From the NCBI GenBank assembly GCA_934486735.1, contig CAKSQL010000020.1, positions 1 to 49,457 of the forward strand: 49,457 nucleotides of DNA. The letters run 5' to 3'. The position numbers and the translations under genes were made by a program. Origin of the DNA: an uncultured Clostridia bacterium. Its GTDB lineage: Bacteria > Bacillota > Clostridia > UBA1381. Each line of letters opens with the position of its first letter. The stretch's first letter is position 1. The notes under the pieces are model-generated. The model was not told the origin of the DNA. It saw only the letters and a list, made by a program, of their open reading frames with translations, and made no database searches. This document shows positions 32,153 through 40,268 of the stretch, in pieces.

Positions 32153-32551
32153 TCAAACACGTCTTCTTTTCGGCGGTCTGCATCCGTTGTGGGGGATCGG
32201 AGTCACGTCTTTAATCATAGTAACCTCCAAGCCTGCTGCCTGCAATGCTCTGATTGCGGCTTCACGGCCTGCGCCCGGGCCCTTTACGAATACGTCAACA
32301 GTCTTAAGACCATGTTCCATTGCTGCTTTTGCAGCAGTCTCGGCAGCTGTCTGAGCTGCGAACGGAGTGCTCTTTCTTGAGCCTCTGAAGCCTAAACCGC
32401 CGGCGCTTGCCCACGACAATGCATTTCCTGCAGTGTCTGTGATTGTTACGATTGTGTTGTTGAAAGTGGAACGAATGTGTGCTGCTCCTCTTTCGATATT
32501 CTTTTTAACACGACGCTTTGTGCGTGTTCCTTTTTTCGCTACCTTTGCCAT
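32153..32551 (-). CDS. rpsK: 30S ribosomal protein S11
   Basis: A 132-residue S11 in the platform of the small subunit: 'AHIRSTFNNTIVTITDTAGN', 'WASAGGLGFRGSRKSTPFAA', and the C-terminal 'VTPIPHNGCRPPKRRRV'. It is 17 nt after rpsM. The basic N-terminus (KVAKKGTRTKRRVKKN) is typical for Clostridia. Confidence 0.98.
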   Translation of the reverse strand: MAKVAKKGTRTKRRVKKNIERGAAHIRSTFNNTIVTITDTAGNALSWASAGGLGFRGSRKSTPFAAQTAAETAAKAAMEHGLKTVDVFVKGPGAGREAAIRALQAAGLEVTMIKDVTPIPHNGCRPPKRRRV

Positions 32552-32568
32552 TTAGTTTAGTCCCTCCT

Positions 32569-32937
32569 TTACTTCTTCTTGTTTGCCATTGTCTTTGCAG
32601 GACCTTTACGGGTTCTGGCATTATTCTTTGTGTTCTGTCCTCTTACCGGCAGACCCTTTCTGTGTCTGATTCCTCTGTAACAGCCGATTTCCATCAATCT
32701 CTTGATGTCCAAAGCAGTCTGTCTTCTCAGGTCACCCTCCACAGTGTATTCAGCGTCGATAGTCTCTCTGAGCTTGTTTACCTCGTCCTCTGTGAGATCT
32801 TTAACTCTGGTATCCGGATTTACACCGTTTTGCTTAAGAATTTTCTGCGAGCTCTTAAGACCGATGCCGTAGATATAAGTCAAACCAATCTCAACTCTTT
32901 TTTCTCTGGGTAAGTCAATACCTGCTATTCTTGCCAT
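32569..32937 (-). CDS. rpsM: 30S ribosomal protein S13
   Basis: A 122-residue S13 of the subunit head, contacting P-site tRNA and 23S rRNA bridges: 'MARIAGIDLPREKRVEIGLT', 'YIYGIGLKSSQKIL', 'RGIRHRKGLPVRGQNTKNNA', and the basic tail 'RTRKGPAKTMANKKK'. It is preceded by an unusually long, structured 212-nt spacer. GGAGGTG lies before the ATG. Confidence 0.98.
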   Translation of the reverse strand: MARIAGIDLPREKRVEIGLTYIYGIGLKSSQKILKQNGVNPDTRVKDLTEDEVNKLRETIDAEYTVEGDLRRQTALDIKRLMEIGCYRGIRHRKGLPVRGQNTKNNARTRKGPAKTMANKKK

Positions 32938-33149
32938 TGTTACACCTCCATGTACAAACTTTTTGCTTCTCTAAAATTACAAATGCAGTGTAAGAATCTA
33001 AAAATTCTTTCTATATCATATATTAATTTCCGCATCGGATTCCGCAAAGAATCATTCCTCCGCGGCAGCCGCGCCCGGTGCGGAATAATTATATGAGAAT
33101 GTCAATCGGCAAAAGCCGATGTTCTCCGAGTGCATATAAGCCGGTAAAA
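32938..33149 (-). promoter_or_regulatory. Structured 212-nt spacer before rpsM
   Basis: Most gaps inside this superoperon are under 75 nt; this one is 212. In transcript order it holds ATCGGC-TTTT-GCCGAT (33120-33105), then a nested stem with ATTCC/GGAAT outside and CGCGG/CCGCG inside (about 33086-33054, inner 33073-33061), and repeated TGCGGAA words that could pair alternatively. It has no T-run after the stems. It is a candidate cis-regulatory RNA or internal promoter region; no known family recognised. Confidence 0.4.
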
Positions 33150-33263
33150 TCAGCCCTGCTTTTGCTTATGCTTCGGATTTTCGCAAATTACCATTACTTT
33201 GCCTTTTCTTTTAATGATTTTGCACTTTTCGCAAATCGGTTTAACTGATGGACGTACTTTCAT
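33150..33263 (-). CDS. rpmJ: 50S ribosomal protein L36
   Basis: A 37-residue L36: 'MKVRPSVKPICEKCKIIKRK' then 'GKVMVICENPKHKQKQG'. It has the zinc ligands Cys11, Cys14, Cys27 and a histidine (C+ form). It sits between infA and rpsM as usual in Firmicutes. An AGGAGG-like site (AGGAGGTAATTGAA) precedes the ATG. Confidence 0.98.
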   Translation of the reverse strand: MKVRPSVKPICEKCKIIKRKGKVMVICENPKHKQKQG

Positions 33264-33276
33264 TTCAATTACCTCC

Positions 33277-33495
33277 TTATTTTGATCTCCAAGTGATTCT
33301 GCCACGTGTCAGATCGTAAGGCGACATTTCAATCGTTACCTTATCACCCGGAAGAATCTTAATGAAGTTCATTCTCAATTTACCTGAAATATGAGCCAGA
33401 ATCTGATGCCCGTTTTCCAGCTCAACCTTAAACATAGCGTTAGGCAGAGTTTCAACAACAGTGCCTTCCAATTCCAAAACGTCTTCCTTAGCCAA
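33277..33495 (-). CDS. infA: Translation initiation factor IF-1
   Basis: A 72-residue S1/OB-fold protein: 'MAKEDVLELEGTVVETLPNA', 'MFKVELENGHQILAHISGKL', 'RMNFIKILPGDKVTIEMSPY', 'DLTRGRITWRSK'. It binds the A site of the 30S subunit during initiation. Length and sequence are standard. It sits 21 nt after the KOW-domain gene. Confidence 0.99.
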   Translation of the reverse strand: MAKEDVLELEGTVVETLPNAMFKVELENGHQILAHISGKLRMNFIKILPGDKVTIEMSPYDLTRGRITWRSK

Positions 33496-33516
33496 AGAAA
33501 AAACCTCCCTTGAATT

Positions 33517-33753
33517 TTAATACTGTGCCAATATTTTTCGCACATCCGAATTTGTCGGATTTTCTCCGATATTGTCGGATATATGATTCGTTCCTTGCAG
33601 ATGCTTAAACTTTTTCTTTTTAAGCTTATCTGTCCGTCTGTGTTCGCCATCCGCAACATACGCATATTCGCCCTCGGTGCCGATGACCAAAAGCTTTGCA
33701 CCCTTGTCTCTGCCCGCCTTTGAATATACTATGCTTCCCGGTCGTATTTCCAT
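33517..33753 (-). CDS. KOW-domain RNA-binding protein
   Basis: A 78-residue protein with an N-terminal KOW-type motif ('IRPGSIVYSKAGRDKGAKLL', 'VIGTEGEYAYVADGEHRRTD') and a basic 'KLKKKKFKHLQG' tail. It resembles the small L14e/KOW proteins found between map and infA in Clostridia, thought to associate with ribosomes but not well characterised. The ATG at 33753 has GAGGTG 6-7 nt before it; an in-frame GTG three codons upstream would lie inside that site. Confidence 0.85.
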   Translation of the reverse strand: MEIRPGSIVYSKAGRDKGAKLLVIGTEGEYAYVADGEHRRTDKLKKKKFKHLQGTNHISDNIGENPTNSDVRKILAQY

Positions 33754-33772
33754 TCCAATCACCTCTTCAAAA

Positions 33773-34519
33773 TTAAAGCGTCAGAATTTCACACTCTGTT
33801 TTCTTTATAAGAACAGTGTTCTCATAATGTGCAGATAAGCTTCCGTCCTCCGTAACTACCGTCCAGTCGTCGTCAAGAACGCACACTCCGTATGCTCCCG
33901 CGTTCACCATCGGCTCGATTGCCAGCGTCATGCCGGCTGCAAGCCTGAGTCCATGACCTCTTCTGCCGAAGTTCGGAATAAACGGATCCTCGTGCATTTC
34001 GCGTCCTATTCCATGTCCGCCGAGATCACGCACTACCGAATAGCCGTTTTTCTCAACATATTCCTGAATAGCCGCTGAAACGTCTCCGAGTTTAGCACCA
34101 TGCACCGCGTACTTAATACCTTCAAAGAAACTCTCTTTGGTTACGTCAATCAACCGCTGAGCCTCGTCGGAAATTTTGCCCACCGCGAAGGTCCGGGCAG
34201 CATCTCCGTGATAACCGTCCTTATACGCCGTCAGGTCGATGCTGATAATATCGCCCTCGGCAAGTACGATGCTCTTATTAGGAATCCCGTGCACAACCGC
34301 ATCGTTCACCGACGCGCAGATGCTTTTGGGATATCCTTCATAATGCAGGCAGGACGGGGTTGCGCCTCTTGATATGATATAATCATGCGCAATTTTGTCA
34401 AGCTGCTCAGTGGAAACCCCGGGGCGTATGTGCTTTTCGATAAGCTTCAACGTATCCCCGGTGATTTTACACGCTTTTCTCATTTTTTCTATTTCAGATT
34501 TAGACTTAATCGTAATCAT
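33773..34519 (-). CDS. map: Methionine aminopeptidase, type I
   Basis: A 248-residue metalloprotease removing N-terminal Met. The five metal ligands can be placed: Asp in 'GDIISIDLTAYKDGYHGDAA' (two Asp), His in 'GGHGIGREMHEDPFIPN', Glu in 'MTLAIEPMVN', and Glu in 'VVTEDGSLSAHYENTVL'. Substrate His79 is in 'VNDAVVHGIPN'. It has no N-terminal zinc extension. It follows adk by 23 nt. Confidence 0.98.
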   Translation of the reverse strand: MITIKSKSEIEKMRKACKITGDTLKLIEKHIRPGVSTEQLDKIAHDYIISRGATPSCLHYEGYPKSICASVNDAVVHGIPNKSIVLAEGDIISIDLTAYKDGYHGDAARTFAVGKISDEAQRLIDVTKESFFEGIKYAVHGAKLGDVSAAIQEYVEKNGYSVVRDLGGHGIGREMHEDPFIPNFGRRGHGLRLAAGMTLAIEPMVNAGAYGVCVLDDDWTVVTEDGSLSAHYENTVLIKKTECEILTL

Positions 34520-34542
34520 GTGTTTAGCTCCCCGGCACAGCT

Positions 34543-35175
34543 CTAAAGTCCAAGTGCTGCGGCAACCTCTTTGGTAGTATCCTCCAAAGCGTCTTTGCCA
34601 TAAGCAACAATCAGCTTGCCCTGCTTCTTGTAGTAATCCTTAATCGGTTCGGTCTGCTCGTGATAAACCTTGATACGATTTTTAACCGTTTCTTCGTTAT
34701 CATCCGCACGCTGAATCAATTCTCCGTCGCATTGCTGGCATTTATCGCCCTTTGATGACGGCTTGTATACCACATGATAGGGAGTTCCGCATTTTTTACA
34801 TTCGCGTCTGCCCGACAGGCGTTCGATGATAGTTTCATCCGAAACCTCCAGCGAAAGAACCTTGTCGATTTCAACGCCCGACTCGGTGAGTGCTTCCGCC
34901 TGTGCTGTCGTTCTGGGAAATCCGTCTAAAATGAATCCCTTTTTGCAGTCGTCTTTGCTTAATCTCTCTTTAACTATGCCCACAACCACATCGTCCGGAA
35001 CAAGCTTACCGGAATTTATATAGCCTTCAGCCATTTTTCCGAGCTCCGTTCCCTCTCTGATTGCCGTTCTGAGCATAACGCCTGTCGAAATTGTTTCAAC
35101 TCCGAGGCGCTCCGATAAAATCTCTGCCTGCGTTCCTTTGCCGGCTCCCGGCGGTCCCAATAAAATTAATTTCAT
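34543..35175 (-). CDS. adk: Adenylate kinase
   Basis: A 210-residue kinase interconverting ATP + AMP and 2 ADP. P-loop GPPGAGKGT (7-15); 'DGFPRTTAQAEAL' AMP-binding region; long LID domain with four cysteines in 'CKKCGTPYHVV' and 'CQQCDGEL', the zinc-binding form typical of Gram-positives. The operon position between secY and map is conserved in Firmicutes. Confidence 0.99.
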   Translation of the reverse strand: MKLILLGPPGAGKGTQAEILSERLGVETISTGVMLRTAIREGTELGKMAEGYINSGKLVPDDVVVGIVKERLSKDDCKKGFILDGFPRTTAQAEALTESGVEIDKVLSLEVSDETIIERLSGRRECKKCGTPYHVVYKPSSKGDKCQQCDGELIQRADDNEETVKNRIKVYHEQTEPIKDYYKKQGKLIVAYGKDALEDTTKEVAAALGL

Positions 35176-35185
35176 ATCGCACCGC

Positions 35186-36526
35186 CTATTCCAAGAAGCC
35201 TTTATAGTGACGCATTACCATCTGCGACTCTATCTGTCTTACAGTTTCAAGTGCAACACCTTCGATAATCAAAAGTGATGTACCGCCGATTTGCAAGCCC
35301 TGAATCTTGAACAGCGCTCCGGCGATAATCGGCAATACCGCGATTACGCCCAGGAACAATGCTCCGACAAGATTAAGTCTTGAGGTAACTCTTGCGATAA
35401 AATCGCTGGTCGGCTTACCCGGTCTGTAGCCCGGAATATAACCGCCGCTCTTCTTCATATTATTGGCAAGCTCAATCGGATTGAACTGAATTGCCGAATA
35501 AAAATATGTGAAGAATATGATAAGCAGGAAATACAAAACTGCATATATAATGTCGGTCCAACCCGGGCCGTAGCCTGCCGAAAGGCAGCTCAGAATTGTA
35601 TGCCAAATTCCCGTTTCGGGCAAATCTCCGCCCTTTGCCAATCTTACGATTGTCTGCGGAAATGCCATAATGCTCGATGCAAAAATGATCGGCATAACTC
35701 CGCCCATAACTACCTTTATGGGGATGTTTGTGCTTTGTCCGCCGTACATTTTTCTTCCGACAACACGCTTTGCGTACTGAACGGGAATTTTTCTCTCTGC
35801 CGAGTCAAACATTACAACGAATGTGATTGCCGCAATAACAAACACCACAATACATGCAACTATTACGGTATTTTTAATCTGAAGTCCTGCCGCAAAATAG
35901 TTTTCATATATAGATCTCAATGCCGACGGTATTCTTGACGCAATACCCGCAAAGATAATCAATGAAACACCGTTGCCCAGTCCTTTTTCCGTAATCAACT
36001 CGCCCAGCCATACGATAAACGCAGTACCTGCTGTAAATGTCAGCACGATTACAAAAAAACCGAGTGCACCGGTATTTGAGAATACCGCCGACGCGCCTTG
36101 TCCGCTTGCAACGCCCATGTTATGGAGTGTTACATAAAGACCTGCGCCCTGAACAAACGCCAGGATAATACCTACATATCTTGTAATCTTGTTGATTTTC
36201 TTTCTGCCTTCGATGCCTTCCTTTGCAAGACGCTCAAGCGAGGGAATTGCAACTGTCAGCAGCTGAATAATAATGGATGCGTTGATGTACGGAGAAACAC
36301 CCATTGCCATAACGGTTGCGTTCGAGAACGCACCGCCGGTAAACACGTCGAACAACGAGAACAAGTCCATGCCGCCGCCGCTTAAAAACTCCTTCATGAA
36401 GCTCGGGTTCAGATACGGTACAGGAATATGTGCACCGAATCTGAATATAACCAGCATAAGGATTGTAAACCAAATTCTTTTTCTGAGGTCAGGGATTTTA
36501 AACGCGTTTCTTATAGTCTGAAACAT
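35186..36526 (-). CDS. secY: Preprotein translocase subunit SecY
   Basis: A 446-residue integral membrane channel protein with ten predicted helices. The N-terminus 'FQTIRNAFKIPDLRKRIWFT', the plug/TM2 region 'MAMGVSPYINASIIIQLLTV', and the cytosolic loop 'KRVVGRKMYGGQSTNIPIKV' identify it. The C-terminal loop 'GYRPGKPTSDFIARVTSRL' is also typical. It forms the SecYEG pore. It is 2 nt after the rplO stop. Confidence 0.99.
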   Translation of the reverse strand: MFQTIRNAFKIPDLRKRIWFTILMLVIFRFGAHIPVPYLNPSFMKEFLSGGGMDLFSLFDVFTGGAFSNATVMAMGVSPYINASIIIQLLTVAIPSLERLAKEGIEGRKKINKITRYVGIILAFVQGAGLYVTLHNMGVASGQGASAVFSNTGALGFFVIVLTFTAGTAFIVWLGELITEKGLGNGVSLIIFAGIASRIPSALRSIYENYFAAGLQIKNTVIVACIVVFVIAAITFVVMFDSAERKIPVQYAKRVVGRKMYGGQSTNIPIKVVMGGVMPIIFASSIMAFPQTIVRLAKGGDLPETGIWHTILSCLSAGYGPGWTDIIYAVLYFLLIIFFTYFYSAIQFNPIELANNMKKSGGYIPGYRPGKPTSDFIARVTSRLNLVGALFLGVIAVLPIIAGALFKIQGLQIGGTSLLIIEGVALETVRQIESQMVMRHYKGFLE

Positions 36527-36528
36527 AA

Positions 36529-36969
36529 TTAAATCACCTCTGCCTTTCCGCCTGCCTTTTCAATTTTTTCTGCAGCAGACGCACTGAATTTAGCAACCTT
36601 TACCTCCAGCTTCTTTGTAAGCTCACCTCTGCCCAAAACCTTAATTCCGTCCAAAGTCTTGCTTACAACACCGCTTTCTTTTAACAGCTCGGCAGTTACT
36701 GTTGTGCCGTCCTCAAATCTTTCCAGTTCGGAAACATTGATTGCAACATACTGCTTTGCAAATATATTATTGAAACCTCTCTTCGGCAAACGTCTGTACA
36801 ACGGCATCTGACCGCCCTCGAATCCGGGTCTTACTCCGCCGCCCGAGCGCGCATTCTGACCCTTGTGACCTTTACCGGAAGTTTTACCTGTACCGGAACC
36901 TATTCCTCTGCCGACTCTTTTAGCCTTGAACTTAGAGCCTTCTACGGGTTGCAGTTCGTCTAATCTCAT
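36529..36969 (-). CDS. rplO: 50S ribosomal protein L15
   Basis: A 146-residue L15 with the glycine-rich N-terminus ('GRGIGSGTGKTSGKGHKGQN', 'ARSGGGVRPGFEGGQMPLYR', 'RLPKRGF') and a C-terminal alpha/beta domain ending 'AAEKIEKAGGKAEVI'. Standard size and position between rpmD and secY. Confidence 0.98.
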   Translation of the reverse strand: MRLDELQPVEGSKFKAKRVGRGIGSGTGKTSGKGHKGQNARSGGGVRPGFEGGQMPLYRRLPKRGFNNIFAKQYVAINVSELERFEDGTTVTAELLKESGVVSKTLDGIKVLGRGELTKKLEVKVAKFSASAAEKIEKAGGKAEVI

Positions 36970-37000
36970 ATTGCTACACCTCCTTACTTTTGCTTATCCA

Positions 37001-37180
37001 CTAATTTTCTTCAACTTCAACCAGATGAGAAACTTTTTTAATCATGCCTCTGATTTGAGGAGTATCGTTATGTTCCTTGACATCTCTGATTTTTTTCAGC
37101 CCCAAAGCCGCAACTGTAGCAATCTGATCTTTTTTGCAGCCAATTGTGCTTTTTACAAGCTTTACACTTATTTTAGCCAT
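37001..37180 (-). CDS. rpmD: 50S ribosomal protein L30
   Basis: A 59-residue L30, ATG at 37178-37180, TAG at 37001-37003: 'MAKISVKLVKSTIGCKKDQI', 'ATVAALGLKKIRDVKEHNDT', 'PQIRGMIKKVSHLVEVEEN'. The short form expected for Firmicutes. AGGAGGTAGCGGAA-type site before the ATG; 13 nt after the rpsE stop. Confidence 0.97.
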   Translation of the reverse strand: MAKISVKLVKSTIGCKKDQIATVAALGLKKIRDVKEHNDTPQIRGMIKKVSHLVEVEEN

Positions 37181-37193
37181 TTCCGCTACCTCC

Positions 37194-37697
37194 TTAACCC
37201 TTTATCTGGTCAACGGTTTTGCCTCTCAGCTTAGCAACCTCATCAGCCTGCTTCAAATCAGCCAAACCTGCAATAGTAGCTTTAACTACATTTTTCTTAT
37301 TGTTGGAACGCAAGCACTTTGTTCTGACGTCTTTAATACCTGCAAGCTCAAGCACAGCACGAGCTGCGCCGCCTGCGATAACGCCTGTACCTTCTTTGGC
37401 AGGCTTTATCAGAACTCTGCCGGCGCCGAACTCACCGATTATCTCGTGAGGAATGGTGGTTCCTACCAGCGGAACACTGATCATGTTCTTCTTAGCATCT
37501 TCGATTCCTTTTCTGATTGCGTCGGGAATTTCAGCAGCCTTGCCTGTTCCGCAGCCTACATGACCGTTACCGTCACCGACTACCATCAAAGCGCTGAAGC
37601 GGAAGGTACGTCCTCCCTTTACAACCTTAGCAACACGGTTAATTTCAACCAACGATTCTTGAATATCAAGTGTTGATGCATCTATTCTCTCAGCCAC
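37194..37697 (-). CDS. rpsE: 30S ribosomal protein S5
   Basis: A 167-residue S5: 'LVEINRVAKVVKGGRTFRFS', 'ALMVVGDGNGHVGCGTGKAA', 'GAGRVLIKPAKEGTGVIAGG', with the N-terminal dsRNA-binding fold. I chose the GTG at 37697, which has GGGAGG about 8 nt upstream and gives the usual 'xAERIDAS' N-terminus. The longer frame to 37763 would run into rplR. Confidence 0.97.
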   Translation of the reverse strand: MAERIDASTLDIQESLVEINRVAKVVKGGRTFRFSALMVVGDGNGHVGCGTGKAAEIPDAIRKGIEDAKKNMISVPLVGTTIPHEIIGEFGAGRVLIKPAKEGTGVIAGGAARAVLELAGIKDVRTKCLRSNNKKNVVKATIAGLADLKQADEVAKLRGKTVDQIKG

Positions 37698-37716
37698 AAT
37701 ATCTACCTCCCTTTTA

Positions 37717-38079
37717 TTAGAATTCAAGTCCTGCCTCTCTTGCACCTTCTGCAAGAGCTGCAACTCGTCCGTGGTAAATGTATCCGCCTCTGTCGAATAC
37801 TACGGTTTTAATTCCTCTTTCCAACGCCTTTTCGGCAACCATCTTTCCGACAGTTTTAGCTGCGTCGCAGTTGCCGCCGTTGCCGTCTGTGAAAGCCTTT
37901 TCAAGGCTCGATGCGCTGACCAGTGTAACGCCGTTCACATCGTCAATTATCTGAGCGTAGATATGCTTAGAGCTTCTGAAAACGTTCAGCCGAGGTCTCT
38001 CCGCTGTTCCGGAGATGTTCTTTCTAACTCTTGCATGACGTCTTAATCTTGCCACATTACTATTTTCTTTTTTAATCAT
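37717..38079 (-). CDS. rplR: 50S ribosomal protein L18
   Basis: A 120-residue L18 that binds 5S rRNA: basic N-terminus 'RLRRHARVRKNISGTAERPR', 'LNVFRSSKHIYAQIIDDVNG', and 'VFDRGGYIYHGRVAALAEGA' near the C-terminus. Standard size. Starts 17 nt after the rplF stop. Confidence 0.98.
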   Translation of the reverse strand: MIKKENSNVARLRRHARVRKNISGTAERPRLNVFRSSKHIYAQIIDDVNGVTLVSASSLEKAFTDGNGGNCDAAKTVGKMVAEKALERGIKTVVFDRGGYIYHGRVAALAEGAREAGLEF

Positions 38080-38096
38080 TTAAGAACACTCCTTTC

Positions 38097-38645
38097 TTAT
38101 TTCTTCTTACCGCCTGCTTTACCCTCTTTGCGTCTGATTACCTCATCAGCGTACTTAATACCCTTGCCCTTATACGGCTCCGGCATTCTGAACTCTCTGA
38201 TTTTTGCAGCGGTTTCTCCGACAGCTTCCTTGTCGGCACCCTTTACGATAATCTTGTTGGGAGCAGGAACTTCCAGTGTGATACCCTCAACTGCGTTGTA
38301 CTCAACGGGGTGAGAATAACCCAGACTCAATACCAGTGTTTTGCCCTGCATCTGAGCTCTGTAACCAACACCGTTGATTTCCAGCTCTTTTGCAAAACCG
38401 GATGTAACACCGATAATCATGTTGTTAATCAAAGTACGGGTTAAGCCGTGCAGTGATTTGTGGAATTTATCCTCCGACGGACGCTCAACTGTGATTGTCC
38501 CGTTCTCGGATTTTATAATCATATCCGGATGAAGCTTTCTTGTAAGTGTTCCGTTTGAACCCTTAACCGTCACTTCATTGTCCGCGCCGATTTTCACGTC
38601 AACTCCTGCAGGAATTGCGATCGGCAGTCTACCAATTCTTGACAT
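38097..38645 (-). CDS. rplF: 50S ribosomal protein L6
   Basis: A 182-residue L6 with two tandem related domains: 'MSRIGRLPIAIPAGVDVKIG', 'NNMIIGVTSGFAKELEINGV', 'GYRAQMQGKTLVLSLGYSHP', and the signature 'PEPYKGKGIKYADEVIRRKE'. Near the factor-binding site of the 50S subunit. Gap of 71 nt to rpsH upstream, larger than most in this cluster. Confidence 0.98.
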   Translation of the reverse strand: MSRIGRLPIAIPAGVDVKIGADNEVTVKGSNGTLTRKLHPDMIIKSENGTITVERPSEDKFHKSLHGLTRTLINNMIIGVTSGFAKELEINGVGYRAQMQGKTLVLSLGYSHPVEYNAVEGITLEVPAPNKIIVKGADKEAVGETAAKIREFRMPEPYKGKGIKYADEVIRRKEGKAGGKKK

Positions 38646-38716
38646 TTCAATGTCCTCCTAAACTTAGATTTTCTCTACCCGATTTTTTGTGCGGGCAGGT
38701 TTTCAGTTTTTTTAAA

Positions 38717-39115
38717 TTACCAAACGAACGCCAAAACTTCGCCGCCGATATTTTCTTTTCTGGCAGCCTTATCGGTCATGATGCCCTTTGAAGTTGAAAT
38801 TACGGCGATACCCAGACCTTTCAAAACTCTCGGTAATTCTTCGGCACCGGCATAAATTCTCAGACCGGGCTTTGATATTCTCTTTAAACCGCTGATAACC
38901 CTTTCTTTTGCGGGTCCGTACTTTAAAGTGATTCTGATTACGCCCTGCTTGCCATCCTCGATAACCTGATAGCTTTTAATATAACCTTCTTCATTAAGAA
39001 TCTCGGCGATAGCCTTTTTCATATTTGAAGCGGGAATGTCAACTGTTTCATGCTTTGCAGAATTTGCGTTTCTGATACGAGTCAGCATATCTGCGATAGG
39101 ATCAGTTATTTGCAT
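38717..39115 (-). CDS. rpsH: 30S ribosomal protein S8
   Basis: A 132-residue S8 binding the central domain of 16S rRNA: 'ITDPIADMLTRIRNANSAKH', 'ETVDIPASNMKKAIAEILNE', and the C-terminal 'GIAVISTSKGIMTDKAARKE', 'NIGGEVLAFVW'. In E. coli S8 represses the spc operon; no equivalent mRNA site was identified here by eye. Confidence 0.98.
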   Translation of the reverse strand: MQITDPIADMLTRIRNANSAKHETVDIPASNMKKAIAEILNEEGYIKSYQVIEDGKQGVIRITLKYGPAKERVISGLKRISKPGLRIYAGAEELPRVLKGLGIAVISTSKGIMTDKAARKENIGGEVLAFVW

Positions 39116-39157
39116 TAAATTTACCTCCTTCCGAAATCTGTAGGAAAACTATATATT

Positions 39158-39343
39158 TTACCAGCTTGCTTTCTTCACGCCGGGGATCTGACCTTTGTAA
39201 GCCAGCTCTCTGAAGCAAATACGGCAGATGCCGAATTTTCTCAGATAAGCGTGAGGTCTGCCGCAGATTTTACATCTGGTATAGCCCTGAGTTGAATGTT
39301 TGGGCTTTCTCTGCTGCTTTACAACCATAGATCTTTTTGCCAT
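39158..39343 (-). CDS. rpsZ: 30S ribosomal protein S14, zinc-binding type Z
   Basis: A 61-residue short S14 with a zinc ribbon: Cys in 'YTRCKICGRPHAYLRKFGIC' and 'RICFRELAYKGQIPG' (CxxC...CxxC). This C+ form marks Firmicutes and related groups. The N-terminus 'AKRSMVVKQQRKPKHSTQGY' and the tail 'VKKASW' are typical. It sits between rplE and rpsH. Confidence 0.98.
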   Translation of the reverse strand: MAKRSMVVKQQRKPKHSTQGYTRCKICGRPHAYLRKFGICRICFRELAYKGQIPGVKKASW

Positions 39344-39358
39344 GATTTATCCTCCTTC

Positions 39359-39901
39359 TCAGCTGCGAACAAACGGAGCGCCCATCAATGAGAGCATTTC
39401 GCGTGCTTCTTCGTCTGTTTTTGCAGTTGTAACGATAATAATATCCATACCTCTGATTTTATCGATTTTATCATAATCGATTTCCGGGAAAATCAACTGT
39501 TCCTTGATACCCAGGGAATAGTTGCCTCTGCCGTCAAAGGAATTGGGGTTAATACCGCGGAAGTCACGTACTCTCGGCAGTGCTACGTTGAACAATCTAT
39601 CTAAGAACTCATACATTTTACTTGCTCTTAATGTTACCTTGCAGCCGATGTTCATGCCTTCTCTCAATTTAAAGTTAGCAACTGATTTTCTTGCTTTTGT
39701 TACAACCGGCTTCTGACCTGTGATAGCTGCCAGATCGTTCATTGCCGCGTCGATAACCTTCGGATTTTCTCTTGCATCGCTCATGCCGATGTTGATAACA
39801 ATCTTCTCAAGCTTCGGAATCTGCATGGTACTTTTGTAGCCGAACTTTGTCATCAAAGCGGGAGCTACTTCTGTATTATATTTATCTTGCATTCTGGACA
39901 T
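39359..39901 (-). CDS. rplE: 50S ribosomal protein L5
   Basis: A 180-residue L5, a 5S rRNA binder: 'YKSTMQIPKLEKIVINIGMS', 'AITGQKPVVTKARKSVANFK', 'LREGMNIGCKVTLRASKMYE', 'GRGNYSLGIKEQLIFPEIDY', and the tail 'EEAREMLSLMGAPFVRS'. Standard length. Confidence 0.98.
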   Translation of the reverse strand: MSRMQDKYNTEVAPALMTKFGYKSTMQIPKLEKIVINIGMSDARENPKVIDAAMNDLAAITGQKPVVTKARKSVANFKLREGMNIGCKVTLRASKMYEFLDRLFNVALPRVRDFRGINPNSFDGRGNYSLGIKEQLIFPEIDYDKIDKIRGMDIIIVTTAKTDEEAREMLSLMGAPFVRS

Positions 39902-39929
39902 TGTATGAATTTACCTCCTCTCAAAAAAA

Positions 39930-40253
39930 TCAGTCATTAAATACTTCTTGACACTTTTTGCAGTATCTTACTTTTGAACCGTCCTCCAAAATCTTGACGC
40001 CGGTTCTGGCAGGCTTTTCGCACTTGGAGCATACTCTCATAACATTTGAAGCATCAATCGGCGCTTCCATGTGGAGAATACCGCTTTCCTGACCCTGCAC
40101 TCTTGCCTTCTGGTGTTTCTTAACCATAGCAACGCCCTCGACAATTACTCGTCCTGTTTCGGGGAATGCAGTTACCACTTTGCCCTGCTTGCCTTTATCC
40201 TTACCGGAAATAACCTCAACGAGGTCTCCGCGCTTAACATGTAACTTTTTCAT
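39930..40253 (-). CDS. rplX: 50S ribosomal protein L24
   Basis: A 107-residue L24 with an N-terminal KOW motif ('VKRGDLVEVISGKDKGKQGK', 'VVTAFPETGRVIVEG') and a C-terminal zinc-ribbon-like segment with CSKC and CKKC pairs ('MRVCSKCEKPARTGVK', 'VRYCKKCQEVF'). An early assembly initiator of the large subunit. Confidence 0.98.
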   Translation of the reverse strand: MKKLHVKRGDLVEVISGKDKGKQGKVVTAFPETGRVIVEGVAMVKKHQKARVQGQESGILHMEAPIDASNVMRVCSKCEKPARTGVKILEDGSKVRYCKKCQEVFND

Positions 40254-40268
40254 TGTGTTTGCACCTCC

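Noticed and set aside
33087..33102. Internal promoter TTGACA...TATAAT between rpmJ and rpsM
   Set aside because: Both hexamers occur on the minus strand but only 6 nt apart, far too close.
33105..33120. Terminator between rpmJ and rpsM
   Set aside because: The hairpin has T only in the loop and no T-run after the stem.
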